64,000 nt of DNA from Paenibacillus curdlanolyticus YK9 (GCF_000179615.1 NZ_AEDD01000013.1:209122-273121); one strand, 5' to 3'; counted from the stretch's first letter, positions 19,553 to 28,989 are shown. Numbers and translations: made by a program. The notes: generated by a model from the letters alone, not told the origin.

Positions 19553-20977
19553 CTACTTTATAACGACATATTCCAAGTTAACCAGCTTGGCGTAGGTTAC
19601 GATCTGGTCTGTCTTCAGGTTCAAGGATCCGACAGTATGATGGCCGCCGCCATTCTCGATCCAAGCTTTAACGCCATCCTGGAAGTTTGGCTTCACGCTC
19701 CAGAGCACGCGAGCAACAGGAAGATTAGGCGCCGGAACAGTCGGCTCGAATGCGGAAATCTCGTTAATTAGCAATTTATAATGCGTGCCTAAATCCACCA
19801 TGGATACGACGATACCTTCTCCAGCTTTGCCATCAAACACAAGTCGAGCCGGATCTTCACGATTACCGATGCCGAGCGGGGAGACGATGATTTTGGGCTT
19901 AATACTTGCGAAGGACGGGTCTACCTCAAGCATATGGGATTGCAGGATCGCTTCCTGACCTGCTGCCAATTCGTAAGTATAATCTTCCATAAAACCTGTA
20001 TTCTGATGGCGGCTCATCACCTTCATTAAGCGACTAAGAGCAGCGGTTTTCCAGTCACCCTCGCCGGCAAAGCCATAGCCTTGCTCCATCAGACGTTGAA
20101 CGGCAAGACCAGGAAGCTGCTTCATGCCATGCAAATCTTCAAATGTCGTCGAGAAGGCATTGTACCCTCTCTCGTCCAAGAAACGTTTGATGGCAATCTC
20201 ATAGCTCGCTTGGACTCGAACGCTAGCTTCCCAAACTTCTTTCGGATACGTGCCGTAGTCGAAATCGTAGAGCTCCGCATATTGGCCCATCAGGTCATCG
20301 ATTTCTTGCTCTGCAACGGCATTCACGTAGTGCACAAGGTCGCCGATACCGTAAAAGTCTACTGTCCAACCAAATTGAATTTGGGCTTCGACCTTGTCGC
20401 CATCCGTTACGCCTACATGGCGCATGTTATCGCCGAAGCGAGCGACTTTGATGTTGAAGCTCTCGTTATACGCAACCGCAACATCCATCCAATCCGCCAG
20501 CTGTTGCTGCACTTCCGGACGTTCCCAGTAGCCTACAACAATTTTATTTTGTTTCTTCAGACGGGCATTGATGAAGCCGTACTCGCGATCGCCGTGAGCG
20601 GCTTGGTTCAGGTTCATGAAGTCCATGTCGATCGTTGCCCAAGGAATGCGCTCATTGAACTGGGTTGCCAAATGAAGCAAAGGCTTCTGCAGCAACTTCG
20701 TGCCGCGAATCCACATTTTCGCTGGCGAGAACGTATGCATCCAAGTGATGACGCCCGCTACTTCATCGCGATAGTTGATTTCTTTCACGATGCTTGTAAT
20801 TTTATCAGCACTGATAGCCAGCTCCTGCAAAACAAGCGGATAAGGAAGTACGCCGCTGTTATTCAAGGCATCCGTCATCTTCTGTGCATTAGCTTTTACT
20901 TCAGCAAGCGCCTCTTCACCGTAAAGCTGTTGCGAACCTACTACGAACCAAAACTGTTTAGCTGTTGCGTCAGACAT
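19553..20977 (-). CDS. araA: L-arabinose isomerase
   Basis: A 474-residue cytosolic enzyme converting L-arabinose to L-ribulose. Family signatures: FWFVVGSQQLYG near the N-terminus, VITWMHTFSPAKMWI, GYGFAGEGDWKTAAL, and HMLEVDPSFA with the metal-binding region. The ATG at 20977 is chosen because AGAGG lies 9 nt upstream; an ATG three codons earlier would touch it. It is the last gene of araB-araD-araA, about 40 bases after araD, and ends before a strong terminator. Confidence 0.95.
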   Translation of the reverse strand: MSDATAKQFWFVVGSQQLYGEEALAEVKANAQKMTDALNNSGVLPYPLVLQELAISADKITSIVKEINYRDEVAGVITWMHTFSPAKMWIRGTKLLQKPLLHLATQFNERIPWATIDMDFMNLNQAAHGDREYGFINARLKKQNKIVVGYWERPEVQQQLADWMDVAVAYNESFNIKVARFGDNMRHVGVTDGDKVEAQIQFGWTVDFYGIGDLVHYVNAVAEQEIDDLMGQYAELYDFDYGTYPKEVWEASVRVQASYEIAIKRFLDERGYNAFSTTFEDLHGMKQLPGLAVQRLMEQGYGFAGEGDWKTAALSRLMKVMSRHQNTGFMEDYTYELAAGQEAILQSHMLEVDPSFASIKPKIIVSPLGIGNREDPARLVFDGKAGEGIVVSMVDLGTHYKLLINEISAFEPTVPAPNLPVARVLWSVKPNFQDGVKAWIENGGGHHTVGSLNLKTDQIVTYAKLVNLEYVVIK

Positions 20978-21019
20978 TCTAATCATCCTCTTCTATGAAA
21001 TCAATGCAGAGTAAAGCGA

Positions 21020-21715
21020 TTATTTCTGCCCGTAGTAAGCATCCGTTCCGTGTTTCCGAAGATAGTGCTTATCCAGAATGCCTCGCGGCAATTCTTTGGC
21101 AAAATGATTCAATTGCCGAGCATATAAATTCATTTTGCAAACCTCCTCCAGCACGACGCTGTTCACGACTGCCGATTTCGCGTCTTTCCCCCAAGTGAAT
21201 GGCGCATGTCCATGAAGCAGGACAGCCGGGACGGCCATGATGTCCAGCCCGCGTTCCTCGAAGGTTTCGATGATGACGCGACCTGTCTCCGCTTCGTATC
21301 CCCGGTCGATCTCCGTTTGGCTCAAGAAACGGGCGCAAGGTATATCGCCATAGAAGGTATCCGCATGCGTCGTCCCCATGACAGGCACATCCAATCCGGC
21401 CTGCGCCCAGATGGTCGCCCAAGTCGAGTGGGTGTGAACGATTCCTCCGATTTCCGAATAGCGCTTGTATAGTACAGCATGAGTCGCAGTGTCCGATGAG
21501 GGTCTCAACTCTCCTTCGACTACGTTACCGTCAAGATCCACAACGACCATGTCGCTCGCCTTCATCTTCTCGTAGCTGACTCCGCTCGGTTTAATGACGA
21601 ACAGCCCGCTAGCCCGATCGATGGCACTGACATTGCCCCAAGTGAATTTCACCAGTCCGTGCTTTGGGAGATCCAAATTCGCTTGATATACCTCTTCTTT
21701 GAGTTCTTCTAACAA
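21020..21715 (-). CDS. araD: L-ribulose-5-phosphate 4-epimerase
   Basis: A 231-residue class II aldolase-fold epimerase making D-xylulose 5-phosphate from L-ribulose 5-phosphate. Visible: [19 protein letters not shown], the zinc-binding [28 protein letters not shown], and the second His pair in [11 protein letters not shown]. The start is a TTG at 21715, two bases after the araB stop and preceded by GGGAGGG, so it is coupled to araB. Confidence 0.94.
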   Translation of the reverse strand: MLEELKEEVYQANLDLPKHGLVKFTWGNVSAIDRASGLFVIKPSGVSYEKMKASDMVVVDLDGNVVEGELRPSSDTATHAVLYKRYSEIGGIVHTHSTWATIWAQAGLDVPVMGTTHADTFYGDIPCARFLSQTEIDRGYEAETGRVIIETFEERGLDIMAVPAVLLHGHAPFTWGKDAKSAVVNSVVLEEVCKMNLYARQLNHFAKELPRGILDKHYLRKHGTDAYYGQK

Positions 21716-21717
21716 AG

Positions 21718-23340
21718 TTAGTCCCTCCCGTTCTCTAACAGATGGTCTACAGCCGCTTGTTCGATCGCGAGACCCGCTTGATATCGATGGATGAATGTTT
21801 CGAATCCTTTGACATCCGCTGGGTCCGGGGCAATCTCCAGTCCTTTGGCATCCTTAAAGACCCGCTTCTCAAGAAAGTCCTCCAGGCTCTCTTCTTGCCC
21901 CTTGTTGATCATGTATGAAGCCAGAAGCGCCATGCCCCATGCTCCGCCTTCACCAGCCGTAGACATCACCGAGATCGGTACGTTCAACGCAGCGGCTAAA
22001 GCTTTTTGTCCCACTACAGGGGTTTTGAAGAGGCCACCGTGAGCCAAAATGCTGTCTATCGACACATTTTCGTTCTCGGTCAGAATATCCATGCCAAGCT
22101 TTAACGCTCCAAAAGCAGTGAATAAGTGCGTCCGCATGAAGTTAGCCAGATTAAAGTTGCTTTCAGGCGAACGAACAAACAGCGGCCGGCCTTTGTCCAT
22201 TCCTGTAAGGTGCTCGCCCGAGAGATAACCGTAACTCAGCAGCCCGCCGCCGTCCGGATCGGCTTCGAGAGACTTGTTCAGCAGCACGCTGAACAATTTG
22301 CCAGAATCTACTTTGCGTCCTATAGCTTCGGAGAATTCGCGGAACAATCCCATCCAGGCGTTGAGATCGCTGGAACAGTTGTTGGCATGCACCATGCCTA
22401 CTGGGCTGCCGTCTGGCGTCGTAACCCTATCAATCTCGAGATATCGCTTGGATAATTCCTTCTCCAAAACAATCATCGCAAACACGGAAGTTCCCACGGA
22501 AATGTTGCCCGTACGTTTTCTGACACTATTCGTAGCGACCATGCCTGTTCCCGCATCGCCTTCTGGAGGACAAAGGGGAATGCCCGGCTGCAGATCCCCG
22601 TCTGGATCCAGCATGTTTGCACCCGCTTTCGTAAGTTCGCCAGCATGTTCGCCGGAGAGATGCACCTCGGGAAGAAGATCTGCAAGCTTCCATGTAAAGC
22701 CTTGGGCCGTGATTAAATCATCGAACTGCTTAACCATCAATGAATTGTAATCATGATTGCATTCATCAATAGGGAAGATCCCAGAAGCATCTCCAATGCC
22801 TATCGCTTTGTTGCCGGTCAACAGCCAATGGATATATCCCGCTAGTGTTGTTACGAAATCAATGCGAGGCACATGCTCCTCTTGGTTTACTATCGCTTGG
22901 TATAGATGCGCGATGCTCCACCGCTCTGGGATATTAAATTGGAACAATTCTGTGAGGTCCCTTGCTGCCGTACCCGTTGCTGCGTTGCGCCAAGTCCGAA
23001 ACGGCACCAGCAGCTTATCCGCGCTATCGAATGCCATATAACCATGCATCATAGCGGAAAAGCCGATTGAGCCCACAGTACGAAGGGTGACTCCGTACTT
23101 CTGTTCCACTTCTTGCTTCATTTCACGATAAGCGGTTTGAAGGCCGATAATGATTTCCTCCTGGCTGTAAGTCCAGTACCCGTCTATTAACCGGTTCTCC
23201 CACTCATAGCTTCCCGAAGCGATAGTCTCAAATCGATGATCAATTAGCACCGCTTTGATCCGCGTAGATCCGAACTCGATTCCTAGCGCGGTTTCCCCAT
23301 TGGCTAATGTTTCTTTCATGTCTGCAAGATTCATGTTCAC
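21718..23340 (-). CDS. araB: FGGY-family carbohydrate kinase, probable L-ribulokinase
   Basis: A 540-residue kinase of the FGGY/hexokinase-HSP70 fold: N-terminal [16 protein letters not shown] phosphate loop, [29 protein letters not shown], and C-terminal [21 protein letters not shown] plus [13 protein letters not shown]. Being first in an operon with araD and araA and behind an AraR box, it should phosphorylate L-ribulose. It differs somewhat from the E. coli enzyme, so the symbol rests partly on context. A GTG at 23340 has AGGGG 6 nt upstream; an ATG two codons later is possible. Confidence 0.88.
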   Translation of the reverse strand: MNMNLADMKETLANGETALGIEFGSTRIKAVLIDHRFETIASGSYEWENRLIDGYWTYSQEEIIIGLQTAYREMKQEVEQKYGVTLRTVGSIGFSAMMHGYMAFDSADKLLVPFRTWRNAATGTAARDLTELFQFNIPERWSIAHLYQAIVNQEEHVPRIDFVTTLAGYIHWLLTGNKAIGIGDASGIFPIDECNHDYNSLMVKQFDDLITAQGFTWKLADLLPEVHLSGEHAGELTKAGANMLDPDGDLQPGIPLCPPEGDAGTGMVATNSVRKRTGNISVGTSVFAMIVLEKELSKRYLEIDRVTTPDGSPVGMVHANNCSSDLNAWMGLFREFSEAIGRKVDSGKLFSVLLNKSLEADPDGGGLLSYGYLSGEHLTGMDKGRPLFVRSPESNFNLANFMRTHLFTAFGALKLGMDILTENENVSIDSILAHGGLFKTPVVGQKALAAALNVPISVMSTAGEGGAWGMALLASYMINKGQEESLEDFLEKRVFKDAKGLEIAPDPADVKGFETFIHRYQAGLAIEQAAVDHLLENGRD

Positions 23341-23362
23341 GTAAGTCCCCTCTCTGTTCGTG

Positions 23363-23385
23363 GTTTTCGACTTTCAATCGAAAAC
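23363..23385. repeat. Short inverted repeat in the araB leader
   Basis: 8-bp inverted repeat GTTTTCGA / TCGAAAAC with a 7-nt spacer, between the araB promoter and start codon. It could be a leader hairpin or a protein site; no T-run follows it. Confidence 0.4.
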
Positions 23386-23411
23386 AGGAGCGTCCTCTTA
23401 CTGACAGCCTC

Positions 23412-23440
23412 AGTGTATTTTTTGTACGTACATTTGTCAA
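23412..23440 (-). promoter_or_regulatory. araB promoter
   Basis: On the minus strand: -35 TTGACA (23440-23435), 17-bp spacer, -10 TACACT (23417-23412). The AraR box fills the spacer. Confidence 0.85.
23420..23435. promoter_or_regulatory. AraR operator in the araB promoter
   Basis: TTTTGTACGTACATTT closely matches the Bacillus AraR box (ATTTGTNCGTACAAAT), with the perfect core TGTACGTACA. Its place between -35 and -10 implies direct repression of araBDA without arabinose. Confidence 0.85.
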
Positions 23441-23560
23441 TATTAATAATTAGTTATACCTACATGTTAGGCATGACGGTTATACGGCTCCAAAACAACG
23501 ACGCACTGAGAGTGAGCGTTATACTTGTACCATTGGACTTTTAGACATGTCTCATTCCAT

Positions 23561-23588
23561 TTGCATTCCTTACTGTATGTGATAAAAT
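23561..23588 (+). promoter_or_regulatory. araR promoter
   Basis: -35 TTGCAT (23561-23566), 16-bp spacer, -10 TAAAAT (23583-23588), directly followed by an AraR box. Confidence 0.6.
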
Positions 23589-23602
23589 ATGTACGTACAA
23601 CT
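23587..23602. promoter_or_regulatory. AraR operator at araR (autoregulation)
   Basis: A second copy of the core TGTACGTACA (23590-23599), overlapping the -10 end and expected start of the araR promoter. The two boxes are about 167 bp apart, close to 16 helical turns, which would allow looping as known for AraR in B. subtilis. Confidence 0.8.
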
Positions 23603-23632
23603 ATACGGACATCAATGAAAGAAGTGGATGAC

Positions 23633-24730
23633 ATGAAACCAAAATACCAGATCGTAATTGATGATATTAAAAGCAATATCCTATCGGGAACTTACAAAGA
23701 AGGCGAGAAAATCCCTTCCGAGTACACCATGCAGGAAAGCTACAACGTTAGCCGGCAGACGGTAAGAAAAGCCATTCTGGCGTTATCGAACGAGGGATTC
23801 CTCAGAAGCGAGAAAGGATCAGGCACGTACGTGAGCACTCACTATCGATCCAAAGTGGGTGGAAAAACAATGAATAAAACGATTGGCGTTATCACGACCT
23901 ACATTTCGGATTACATCTTCCCCTCCATTATCCGCGGCATTGAAAGCCGTTTGAATGAAGATAACTTTTCATTATTGTTAGCCAGCACCAATAACGATAT
24001 CACCCAAGAAAGAAAAGCTTTAGAAATGATGCTCTCCAATGGCGTGGATGGGCTGATCGTAGAACCTACCAGAAGTAATGTTTATAACCCCAATATCGCT
24101 TACTACCTGTCTTTTAAAGAGCAGGAAGTGCCGTTCACGATGATCAATGCCTATTATGAAGAGCTGGACGTCCCTTTCTTCTGTCTAGATGACGTACAAT
24201 CCAGCTATCTTGCAACGCAGGAGCTGATTGCCAAAGGACATACCCAGATCGGTATCATTGCGAAAATGGATGATTTGCAAGGAAAGTATAGAATGAAGGG
24301 ATTTATCAAAGCGCTGGGGGAAGCCAAATTACGATTTAAGCAGGAGCATGCGCTTTCATTCGATACAACGACAAAGTCGAATCTGTCCGCAAACTTGGAA
24401 GTGTACTTACACGACAATCGAGATGAATTGACTGCGCTTGTATGTTACAACGACGAAGTAGGCTTGGAAGTTGTACATGCGTGCAGAAAATTGGGGATCT
24501 CGATACCAGACAAGCTATCTATCATTGGTCAGGATAATTCCTATATTGCCAAAAACGCAAATATTAAACTAACGACGCTGACACACCCCCAGGAACAGAT
24601 GGGACGCGACGCAGCGGATTGGATCATTAAGCGTTTACAAGGCAAAAAAGACTTACCCACCAGCACCTACTATCAGCCTGTATTAATTGAGGGCGAGACC
24701 GTAAAGGCGATTGAAAAGGAGGTGGAATAA
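23633..24730 (+). CDS. araR: Arabinose-responsive repressor AraR
   Basis: A 365-residue chimeric repressor: GntR-type winged helix at the N-terminus (KYQIVIDDIKSNILSGTY, KIPSEYTMQESYNVSRQTVR, SEKGSGTYVS) and a LacI/GalR-type sugar-binding domain (IGVITTYISDYIFPSIIRGI ... SIIGQDNSYIAKNANIKLTT), as in B. subtilis AraR. The ATG at 23633 is preferred: it aligns with the start of known AraR proteins, lies behind the operator, and avoids the upstream extension that would contain the promoter. It is divergent from araBDA and represses it and itself until L-arabinose binds. Confidence 0.92.
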   Translation: MKPKYQIVIDDIKSNILSGTYKEGEKIPSEYTMQESYNVSRQTVRKAILALSNEGFLRSEKGSGTYVSTHYRSKVGGKTMNKTIGVITTYISDYIFPSIIRGIESRLNEDNFSLLLASTNNDITQERKALEMMLSNGVDGLIVEPTRSNVYNPNIAYYLSFKEQEVPFTMINAYYEELDVPFFCLDDVQSSYLATQELIAKGHTQIGIIAKMDDLQGKYRMKGFIKALGEAKLRFKQEHALSFDTTTKSNLSANLEVYLHDNRDELTALVCYNDEVGLEVVHACRKLGISIPDKLSIIGQDNSYIAKNANIKLTTLTHPQEQMGRDAADWIIKRLQGKKDLPTSTYYQPVLIEGETVKAIEKEVE

Positions 24731-24738
24731 TGACATAA

Positions 24739-24782
24739 AAAATCCACATCCGATTTCCCATCGAATGTGGATTTGGCGTTTT
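24739..24782. terminator. Bidirectional terminator between araR and the iron lipoprotein gene
   Basis: Stem AAATCCACAT.CGA / TCG.ATGTGGATTT, about 13 bp with one bulge, followed on the plus strand by GGCGTTTTATTT. The minus-strand flank is A-rich (CATAAAAAATCC), giving a T-run for the opposite gene. It overlaps the stop of the lipoprotein gene. Confidence 0.7.
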
Positions 24783-25152
24783 ATTTATTGATCTCATCAA
24801 GAACTTGATTCAATTCATTAACGGACTTCGTAAGTACTTCTTTATCCAGCGGATCGACGCCGGCGCCTGCTTCAATAACATGCAGCGGGGTTTCAGCTTT
24901 CTCGTACAGCTCTTTGGACTTGTCTTTGACGTTGTCCTCGAACTTCGCCCATGCTTCCTCCAGGTTGGCAGCTTCGGTCTTTGCCTTTGCCGCATCTCCC
25001 GCGTCAACCGCTTTTTGGACATCCGTTAAAACGGTCTTCATGTTGCTTACACCGTCGGAAATCTTGTTGTCCTCTTTGTTTCCGCAAGCCGACAATACGA
25101 TTGCAGCTGTCAGCATCATTACAACTCCGAACTTCATTCTTAACTTCGACAT
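24781..25152 (-). CDS. Small lipoprotein resembling the FTR1 extracytoplasmic helical domain
   Basis: A 123-residue lipoprotein: signal peptide with lipobox VLSACGNKED, then an all-helical domain (VQKAVDAGDAAKAKTEAANL, AWAKFEDNVKDKSKELYEK). The same pattern occurs in the neighbouring FTR1 protein (AKNQFDGFKSQWFEIEQGVK), so the two domains look homologous. It lies 19 bases after the FTR1 gene, in the same operon. Its likely role is an iron-delivery or docking partner of the permease on the outer membrane face; this is inference. Confidence 0.8.
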   Translation of the reverse strand: MSKLRMKFGVVMMLTAAIVLSACGNKEDNKISDGVSNMKTVLTDVQKAVDAGDAAKAKTEAANLEEAWAKFEDNVKDKSKELYEKAETPLHVIEAGAGVDPLDKEVLTKSVNELNQVLDEINK

Positions 25153-25171
25153 GATGAATCCCCCTAATCGT

Positions 25172-26665
25172 TTAAATATTTTTTATCTTTAATTGCTTTT
25201 GCAATCTAAGATTCTTCATTCGGTTCCAGATGACGATTCCGACGGCCGCAATGAGAAGGAACAGCTGTGGCACGAGTCCTTCCCAAGTTGGATAAATCGC
25301 GAGGAAATCAATCGTCGTTAGACCGCTCACATCCGTCGCCGGAAGCATGCCCGAGAGCTGCAGGCCGTGCACGCCCATGCCCGCGAACTTAAAGCAAAGG
25401 TAGAACACAAGCAAGCTCGAGACGAGGAAGAACGGACGGATCGGTATTTTCACTCCAAACTTCAACATGATGTAGGCGACGGCAATTAGGATCAAAACCG
25501 CGATGCCAATACCTAAGAGAAGGTTGAAAAGCGAAATCGACGAGGCCATGCCAATCAGGAACAATACCGTTTCGGTGCCTTCGCGAAACACCGCCAGGAA
25601 CGCTAAAATCGCAAGTGACCACAAGCTTCCTTTGGCTAGTGCATTTGAGCTCTTTGTCTTGATGTATTGATTCCAATACGAGATGTTCGCGTTACTATGC
25701 AGCCAGTAGGTCATATAGAGCAGCATAATTGCAGCGAAAATACCAGTGAATCCTGCGATCATAAAGTTGTTCGATCCGAACACCCCAGAAGAAAATAGCA
25801 CTTGAACGATGACTCCGAGAATCAAGCTAACTCCAATTCCAACACCGACGCCGGACCAAATCCATTTGCGTTTGTCTTCATGACCCGATTTCTTCAAGTA
25901 AGCGAGCAATGCCACAACGACAAGAAGAGCTTCAAGCCCTTCACGCAGCAGGATGGTTACGGCATCCAGCATGTTGTAGGTGGTTTTGTCGGCAAGCGGC
26001 TTCAAGTAGTCGACCATTGTTTCGATCGTCTGCAGGGCTTCCTCCTTTTTCGGAGGATCGTTCGATAGATAAGCATAGGTAAGCACCATATCTCTTTCGG
26101 CATCGCTATAGGCAGATGCGGATTGGGACAAAACAATGCCTTCGATATCGAGCCATGATTCACGGAACTGCTCGATCTCAGCCTTGGCTTTATCGGTGTC
26201 CCCTTGCTCCAACGCTTGCTTGGCTTCATTCAGCAGTCCGATCAGAGAGGAGACGCTCCCCTTCGTGTTCGCAGCTGCTGGATCTTCTAATGCGTAATCT
26301 CCTGCAATAAAACGCTTATTTACATCGGAAAGCTCATTGAGCGCTTTGACGGCATTCGCCTTGTTAACGGGGTCTTGCAAAAAAATAAATTCAATTTGGC
26401 CCATGGCATCCTCAACTTCTTTGTAAGTCGAACGGGATTTCTCCTTGACGCCTTGTTCGATTTCAAACCATTGCGATTTAAAACCGTCGAATTGGTTCTT
26501 CGCTTCAGTAACGTCCTGACCATTCACCAGCGTAATCGCTTTTTCCACTAAAGCATTCGCCTGCTTCACGTTTTCCTCGGCTGTTTTTCCTGCCGCGAAT
26601 GCGGAAGATACCTGAAGTCCTAGAAACAGTACAAGCGCAATCACTAGCCCATATCGTATTTTCAC
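25172..26665 (-). CDS. FTR1-family iron permease (EfeU type)
   Basis: A 497-residue permease: signal peptide (cleavage after SAFA), about 200 residues of extracytoplasmic helices containing two similar units (about 30-95 and 140-200), then a seven-span membrane domain with the two FTR1 motifs REGLE (241-245) and REGTE (361-365), whose Glu residues handle iron in this family. Other Efe components (EfeO, EfeB) are absent; only the small lipoprotein follows. A Fur box and strong promoter lie upstream, so the gene should be induced by iron starvation. Confidence 0.93.
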   Translation of the reverse strand: MKIRYGLVIALVLFLGLQVSSAFAAGKTAEENVKQANALVEKAITLVNGQDVTEAKNQFDGFKSQWFEIEQGVKEKSRSTYKEVEDAMGQIEFIFLQDPVNKANAVKALNELSDVNKRFIAGDYALEDPAAANTKGSVSSLIGLLNEAKQALEQGDTDKAKAEIEQFRESWLDIEGIVLSQSASAYSDAERDMVLTYAYLSNDPPKKEEALQTIETMVDYLKPLADKTTYNMLDAVTILLREGLEALLVVVALLAYLKKSGHEDKRKWIWSGVGVGIGVSLILGVIVQVLFSSGVFGSNNFMIAGFTGIFAAIMLLYMTYWLHSNANISYWNQYIKTKSSNALAKGSLWSLAILAFLAVFREGTETVLFLIGMASSISLFNLLLGIGIAVLILIAVAYIMLKFGVKIPIRPFFLVSSLLVFYLCFKFAGMGVHGLQLSGMLPATDVSGLTTIDFLAIYPTWEGLVPQLFLLIAAVGIVIWNRMKNLRLQKQLKIKNI

Positions 26666-26708
26666 CGATGCTACACCTCTATTTTGAATGGTCTTACAAA
26701 ATTGACAT

Positions 26709-26723
26709 TGATAATGATTTTCA
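26709..26723. promoter_or_regulatory. Fur box
   Basis: TGATAATGATTTTCA matches the 7-1-7 Fur consensus TGATAATNATTATCA at all but one position. It lies just downstream of the expected start of the promoter at 26740-26768. Confidence 0.8.
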
Positions 26724-26739
26724 TGTGCAATACAATCGA

Positions 26740-26768
26740 ATTATATGAGTTGCCATTCATTTTGTCAA
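26740..26768 (-). promoter_or_regulatory. Consensus sigma-A promoter of the iron permease operon
   Basis: On the minus strand: -35 TTGACA (26768-26763), exactly 17 bp, -10 TATAAT (26745-26740), a perfect match to the consensus. About 75 bases separate the -10 from the start codon. Confidence 0.85.
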
Positions 26769-26953
26769 TAAAGATAACATAGATCTATCAACAAGTTCGT
26801 TTTCAATGCTCACTTAAGACAAGACATCTAATGTCAAACCAGCAAAGATGCGGTTTACGCGGCTTCTTAGGCAGATAGTTTACTCCCGTAAACTCCCAAA
26901 TATCTGAACTTTACTAGTGGTCAGTTTTCTAATCATAATAGGAAAACGAAAAA

Positions 26954-26978
26954 AGGCCACTCCCCACTGGAGCGACCT
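26954..26978 (-). terminator. Terminator of the sigK remnant
   Basis: A 10-bp stem with two G-U pairs in the RNA (AGGTCGCTCC / GGAGTGGCCT) and 5-nt loop, followed on the minus strand by T7. It lies a few bases past the remnant's stop, so the fragment kept its original 3' flank. Confidence 0.7.
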
Positions 26979-26984
26979 CGTCAT

Positions 26985-27106
26985 TCACTTCTTCATCTTG
27001 TAAAACTCATGATAAAGCTTCGTCAACGCCCGCTTCTCAATCCGGCTCACATAGCTCCGCGAAATCCCCAACTCCTTCGCGATCTCCCGCTGCGTCCGCT
27101 CTTCTC
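26985..27106 (-). pseudogene. sigK-like sigma factor, C-terminal remnant
   Basis: The minus strand reads [18 protein letters not shown], then [21 protein letters not shown] and a stop: region 4.2 (the -35-binding helix-turn-helix) of a sporulation sigma factor, closest in style to sigma-K. Upstream the frame runs only through a few non-homologous codons to a TAG at about 27116, and no start codon precedes it. At least 80 percent of the gene is missing. It may be a cast-off copy left by rearrangement; the functional sigK should be elsewhere. Confidence 0.7.
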
Positions 27107-27332
27107 CCCCTCGCTAACCCCTCAAAATGGATCGACACTGATACACTAAGAAATCTCCATTGGCCGTATCGTTTTAGCCTGATACCTCGAATCAGCTTGA
27201 AGGCGCTAATGAGATGTGAGAACTAAAGAGAACCCTAAAGATTGTAGTACTAGTTTTTTGTTAAAATCGATCACTCAATAACAACTATAGAATTTTGAAT
27301 ACTACTAATTAAATGGAAATAAGGTGACTATA

Positions 27333-27578
27333 ATGTCAGCAAAAAAGGACTCAAAAGACCACATCGAGGAAATATTTATGCGTGATACTGATCTAGAGTC
27401 ATTGCGATTAACTGACGCTGAAATGCCTCAAAAAAAAGAAGAGGGTGGATACGAGTACGGCATTGTAAATGCAATTTGTCAGCCTGGTTACTATAATGAC
27501 TCATTTCATCTATATGATGCTTATTATCTAATGCTATTTGTATTATCATTAGTAAAAAGATCGCCACATCTCGGATGA
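27333..27578 (+). CDS. Small hypothetical protein
   Basis: An 81-residue acidic protein starting at ATG 27333 with AAGGTG 6 nt upstream. It shows DSKDHIEEIFMRDTDLESL and a more hydrophobic C-terminal segment (YYLMLFVLSLVK); I recognise no family. Its stop lies inside the loop of the following terminator, so the natural C-terminus may have been lost or replaced. It sits among gene remnants, which lowers confidence that it works. Confidence 0.45.
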   Translation: MSAKKDSKDHIEEIFMRDTDLESLRLTDAEMPQKKEEGGYEYGIVNAICQPGYYNDSFHLYDAYYLMLFVLSLVKRSPHLG

Positions 27579-27597
27579 ACCAAGTGTGGCGATCTTT
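27556..27597. terminator. Intrinsic terminator
   Basis: Perfect 13-bp stem AAAGATCGCCACA / TGTGGCGATCTTT with a 16-nt loop. A-rich on the left and TTTCATTC on the right, so it could act in both directions, for the small ORF (plus) and the CBM/FN3 remnant (minus). Confidence 0.75.
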
Positions 27598-27639
27598 CAT
27601 TCATTACTTTTTACCTGTTCATTTCTTTGACCCTATTAA

Positions 27640-28712
27640 TTAATTAGTAACTACAGGTACATTCACATCATCCACATTCAAATGTCCAAATCCTCCCGTA
27701 GCGCTATCCACGATCTTAATGTAGCAGGAAGTTCCTACATAGGAAGCAGCGTTCCATTGAATGCGACTATAAGCTTCATTATTACTGCCGGTCGCCTTCA
27801 ATAATTCCACGCCATCTGAAGCTCGAACAAGGGCGATATACAGGTTATTCAAATCGTTGCCCCCGCCAATCAAGAAGTCGATCGCTCCAGTTCCCCCAAG
27901 CGTAAACGTCTCCGATTTGAGAACGCCGACTTGGCTGTCTCCGCCGTCCTTGTATCCCCACAAATGATAGGATCCGCTTTGGTTGAATGGACCTCCCCAG
28001 CCCCAATTCACATCAGTTGTAACATCTCCTGCGCCAAAGGCATTACCGCTTACAATTGTCCAGCCTGTCAAGTTCCCGCTCTCGAAATCATGATTGGCCA
28101 GTGCGCCAACTATTCCTGTTTTCACTTGCAATGAATTGCTTAAACCCGACAGATTGTTGGCTGCATCAATTGCCTTTACGGTGAAAGTATAAGTAGTATT
28201 TGCTGTAAGCCCGGTGTCTTTAAAACTTGTCGTTGATGTACTTCCTACCTCTGTACCATTTCTATAAATGCGGTAGCCCGTCACCCCCACATTATCTGAA
28301 GAAGCAGACCATGCTAGTGAAATGGATGTATCCGTCTTACTAGTTGATGACAAGTTGCCAGGGATGGTTGGAGCTGTCGTATCGATCACGGCAGCACCTG
28401 TCGGCACATTCACATCATCCACGTTAAATGACCAAATCCACCTGTAGAGCTGTCTACGATCTTGATATAGCACAACGTTCCTACATAAGAAGCAGCGTTC
28501 CATTGGATTCGATTATAAGCTTCGTTATTAGCTCCGGTTGCCTTCATCAATTCCGCTCCGTCGGAAGCACGAACTAACGCAACATACAGATTATTGATGT
28601 CGTTGCCTCCGCCAATCAGGAAGTCAATCGCTCCTGTACCTCCAAGCGTGAATGTTTCAGACTTGAGCACGCCAACTTGGCTGTCTCCTCCATTCTTGTA
28701 TCCCCACAGGTG
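27640..28712 (-). pseudogene. Frameshifted C-terminal remnant of a carbohydrate-binding / FN3 protein (GH32-levanase type)
   Basis: The minus strand encodes part of one binding module (HLWGYKNGGDSQVGVLKSET ... TGGFGHL), a fibronectin type III domain (about 28390-28120, APTIPGNLSST ... YTFTVKAIDAANN), and a full second copy of the module (ANHDFESGNLTGWTIVSGNA ... TGGFGHLNVDDVNVP). The modules resemble the C-terminal binding domains of GH32 levanases in Paenibacillus. Two lesions are visible: the 5' end stops abruptly at about 28712, and one base is missing near 28430, where CATTTAACGTGG replaces CATTTGAATGTGG of the intact copy, shifting the frame. No catalytic domain remains. Confidence 0.75.
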
Positions 28713-28889
28713 TTTCCTTATACTAATTTGGAAACGTTTCAAATTCAATCAGAATAAAGTAGCGGGCATTAAGGGAATAACTCGAATGAAGTCGCAAGAA
28801 ATTTAAAGATGAATAAATCGAATTTGATTGCTTTATTATTGCCTAGTATATGGAACCCTTTCTTTTATATAAATTAATACTCTGCAATA

Positions 28890-28985
28890 GTGGGGGCAAG
28901 CCATCGTCGTATATCATACCAGCGAATTCACCAAGATGAGTGACCATTTCGGCCTCTAGCATCTCTTGGAGCGTCTCAGCGAAGA
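28890..28985 (-). pseudogene. IS256-type transposase scrap
   Basis: The minus strand reads ETLQEMLEAEMVTHLGEFAG, matching the N-terminal LQEMLEAEMxxHLG block of IS256/mutator-family transposases. Only about 30 codons are present; no ends or catalytic DDE residues remain. It lies between the truncated CBM gene and the terminator at 28990. The rest of the 28713-29047 gap holds nothing I recognise. Confidence 0.45.
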
Positions 28986-28989
28986 TATA

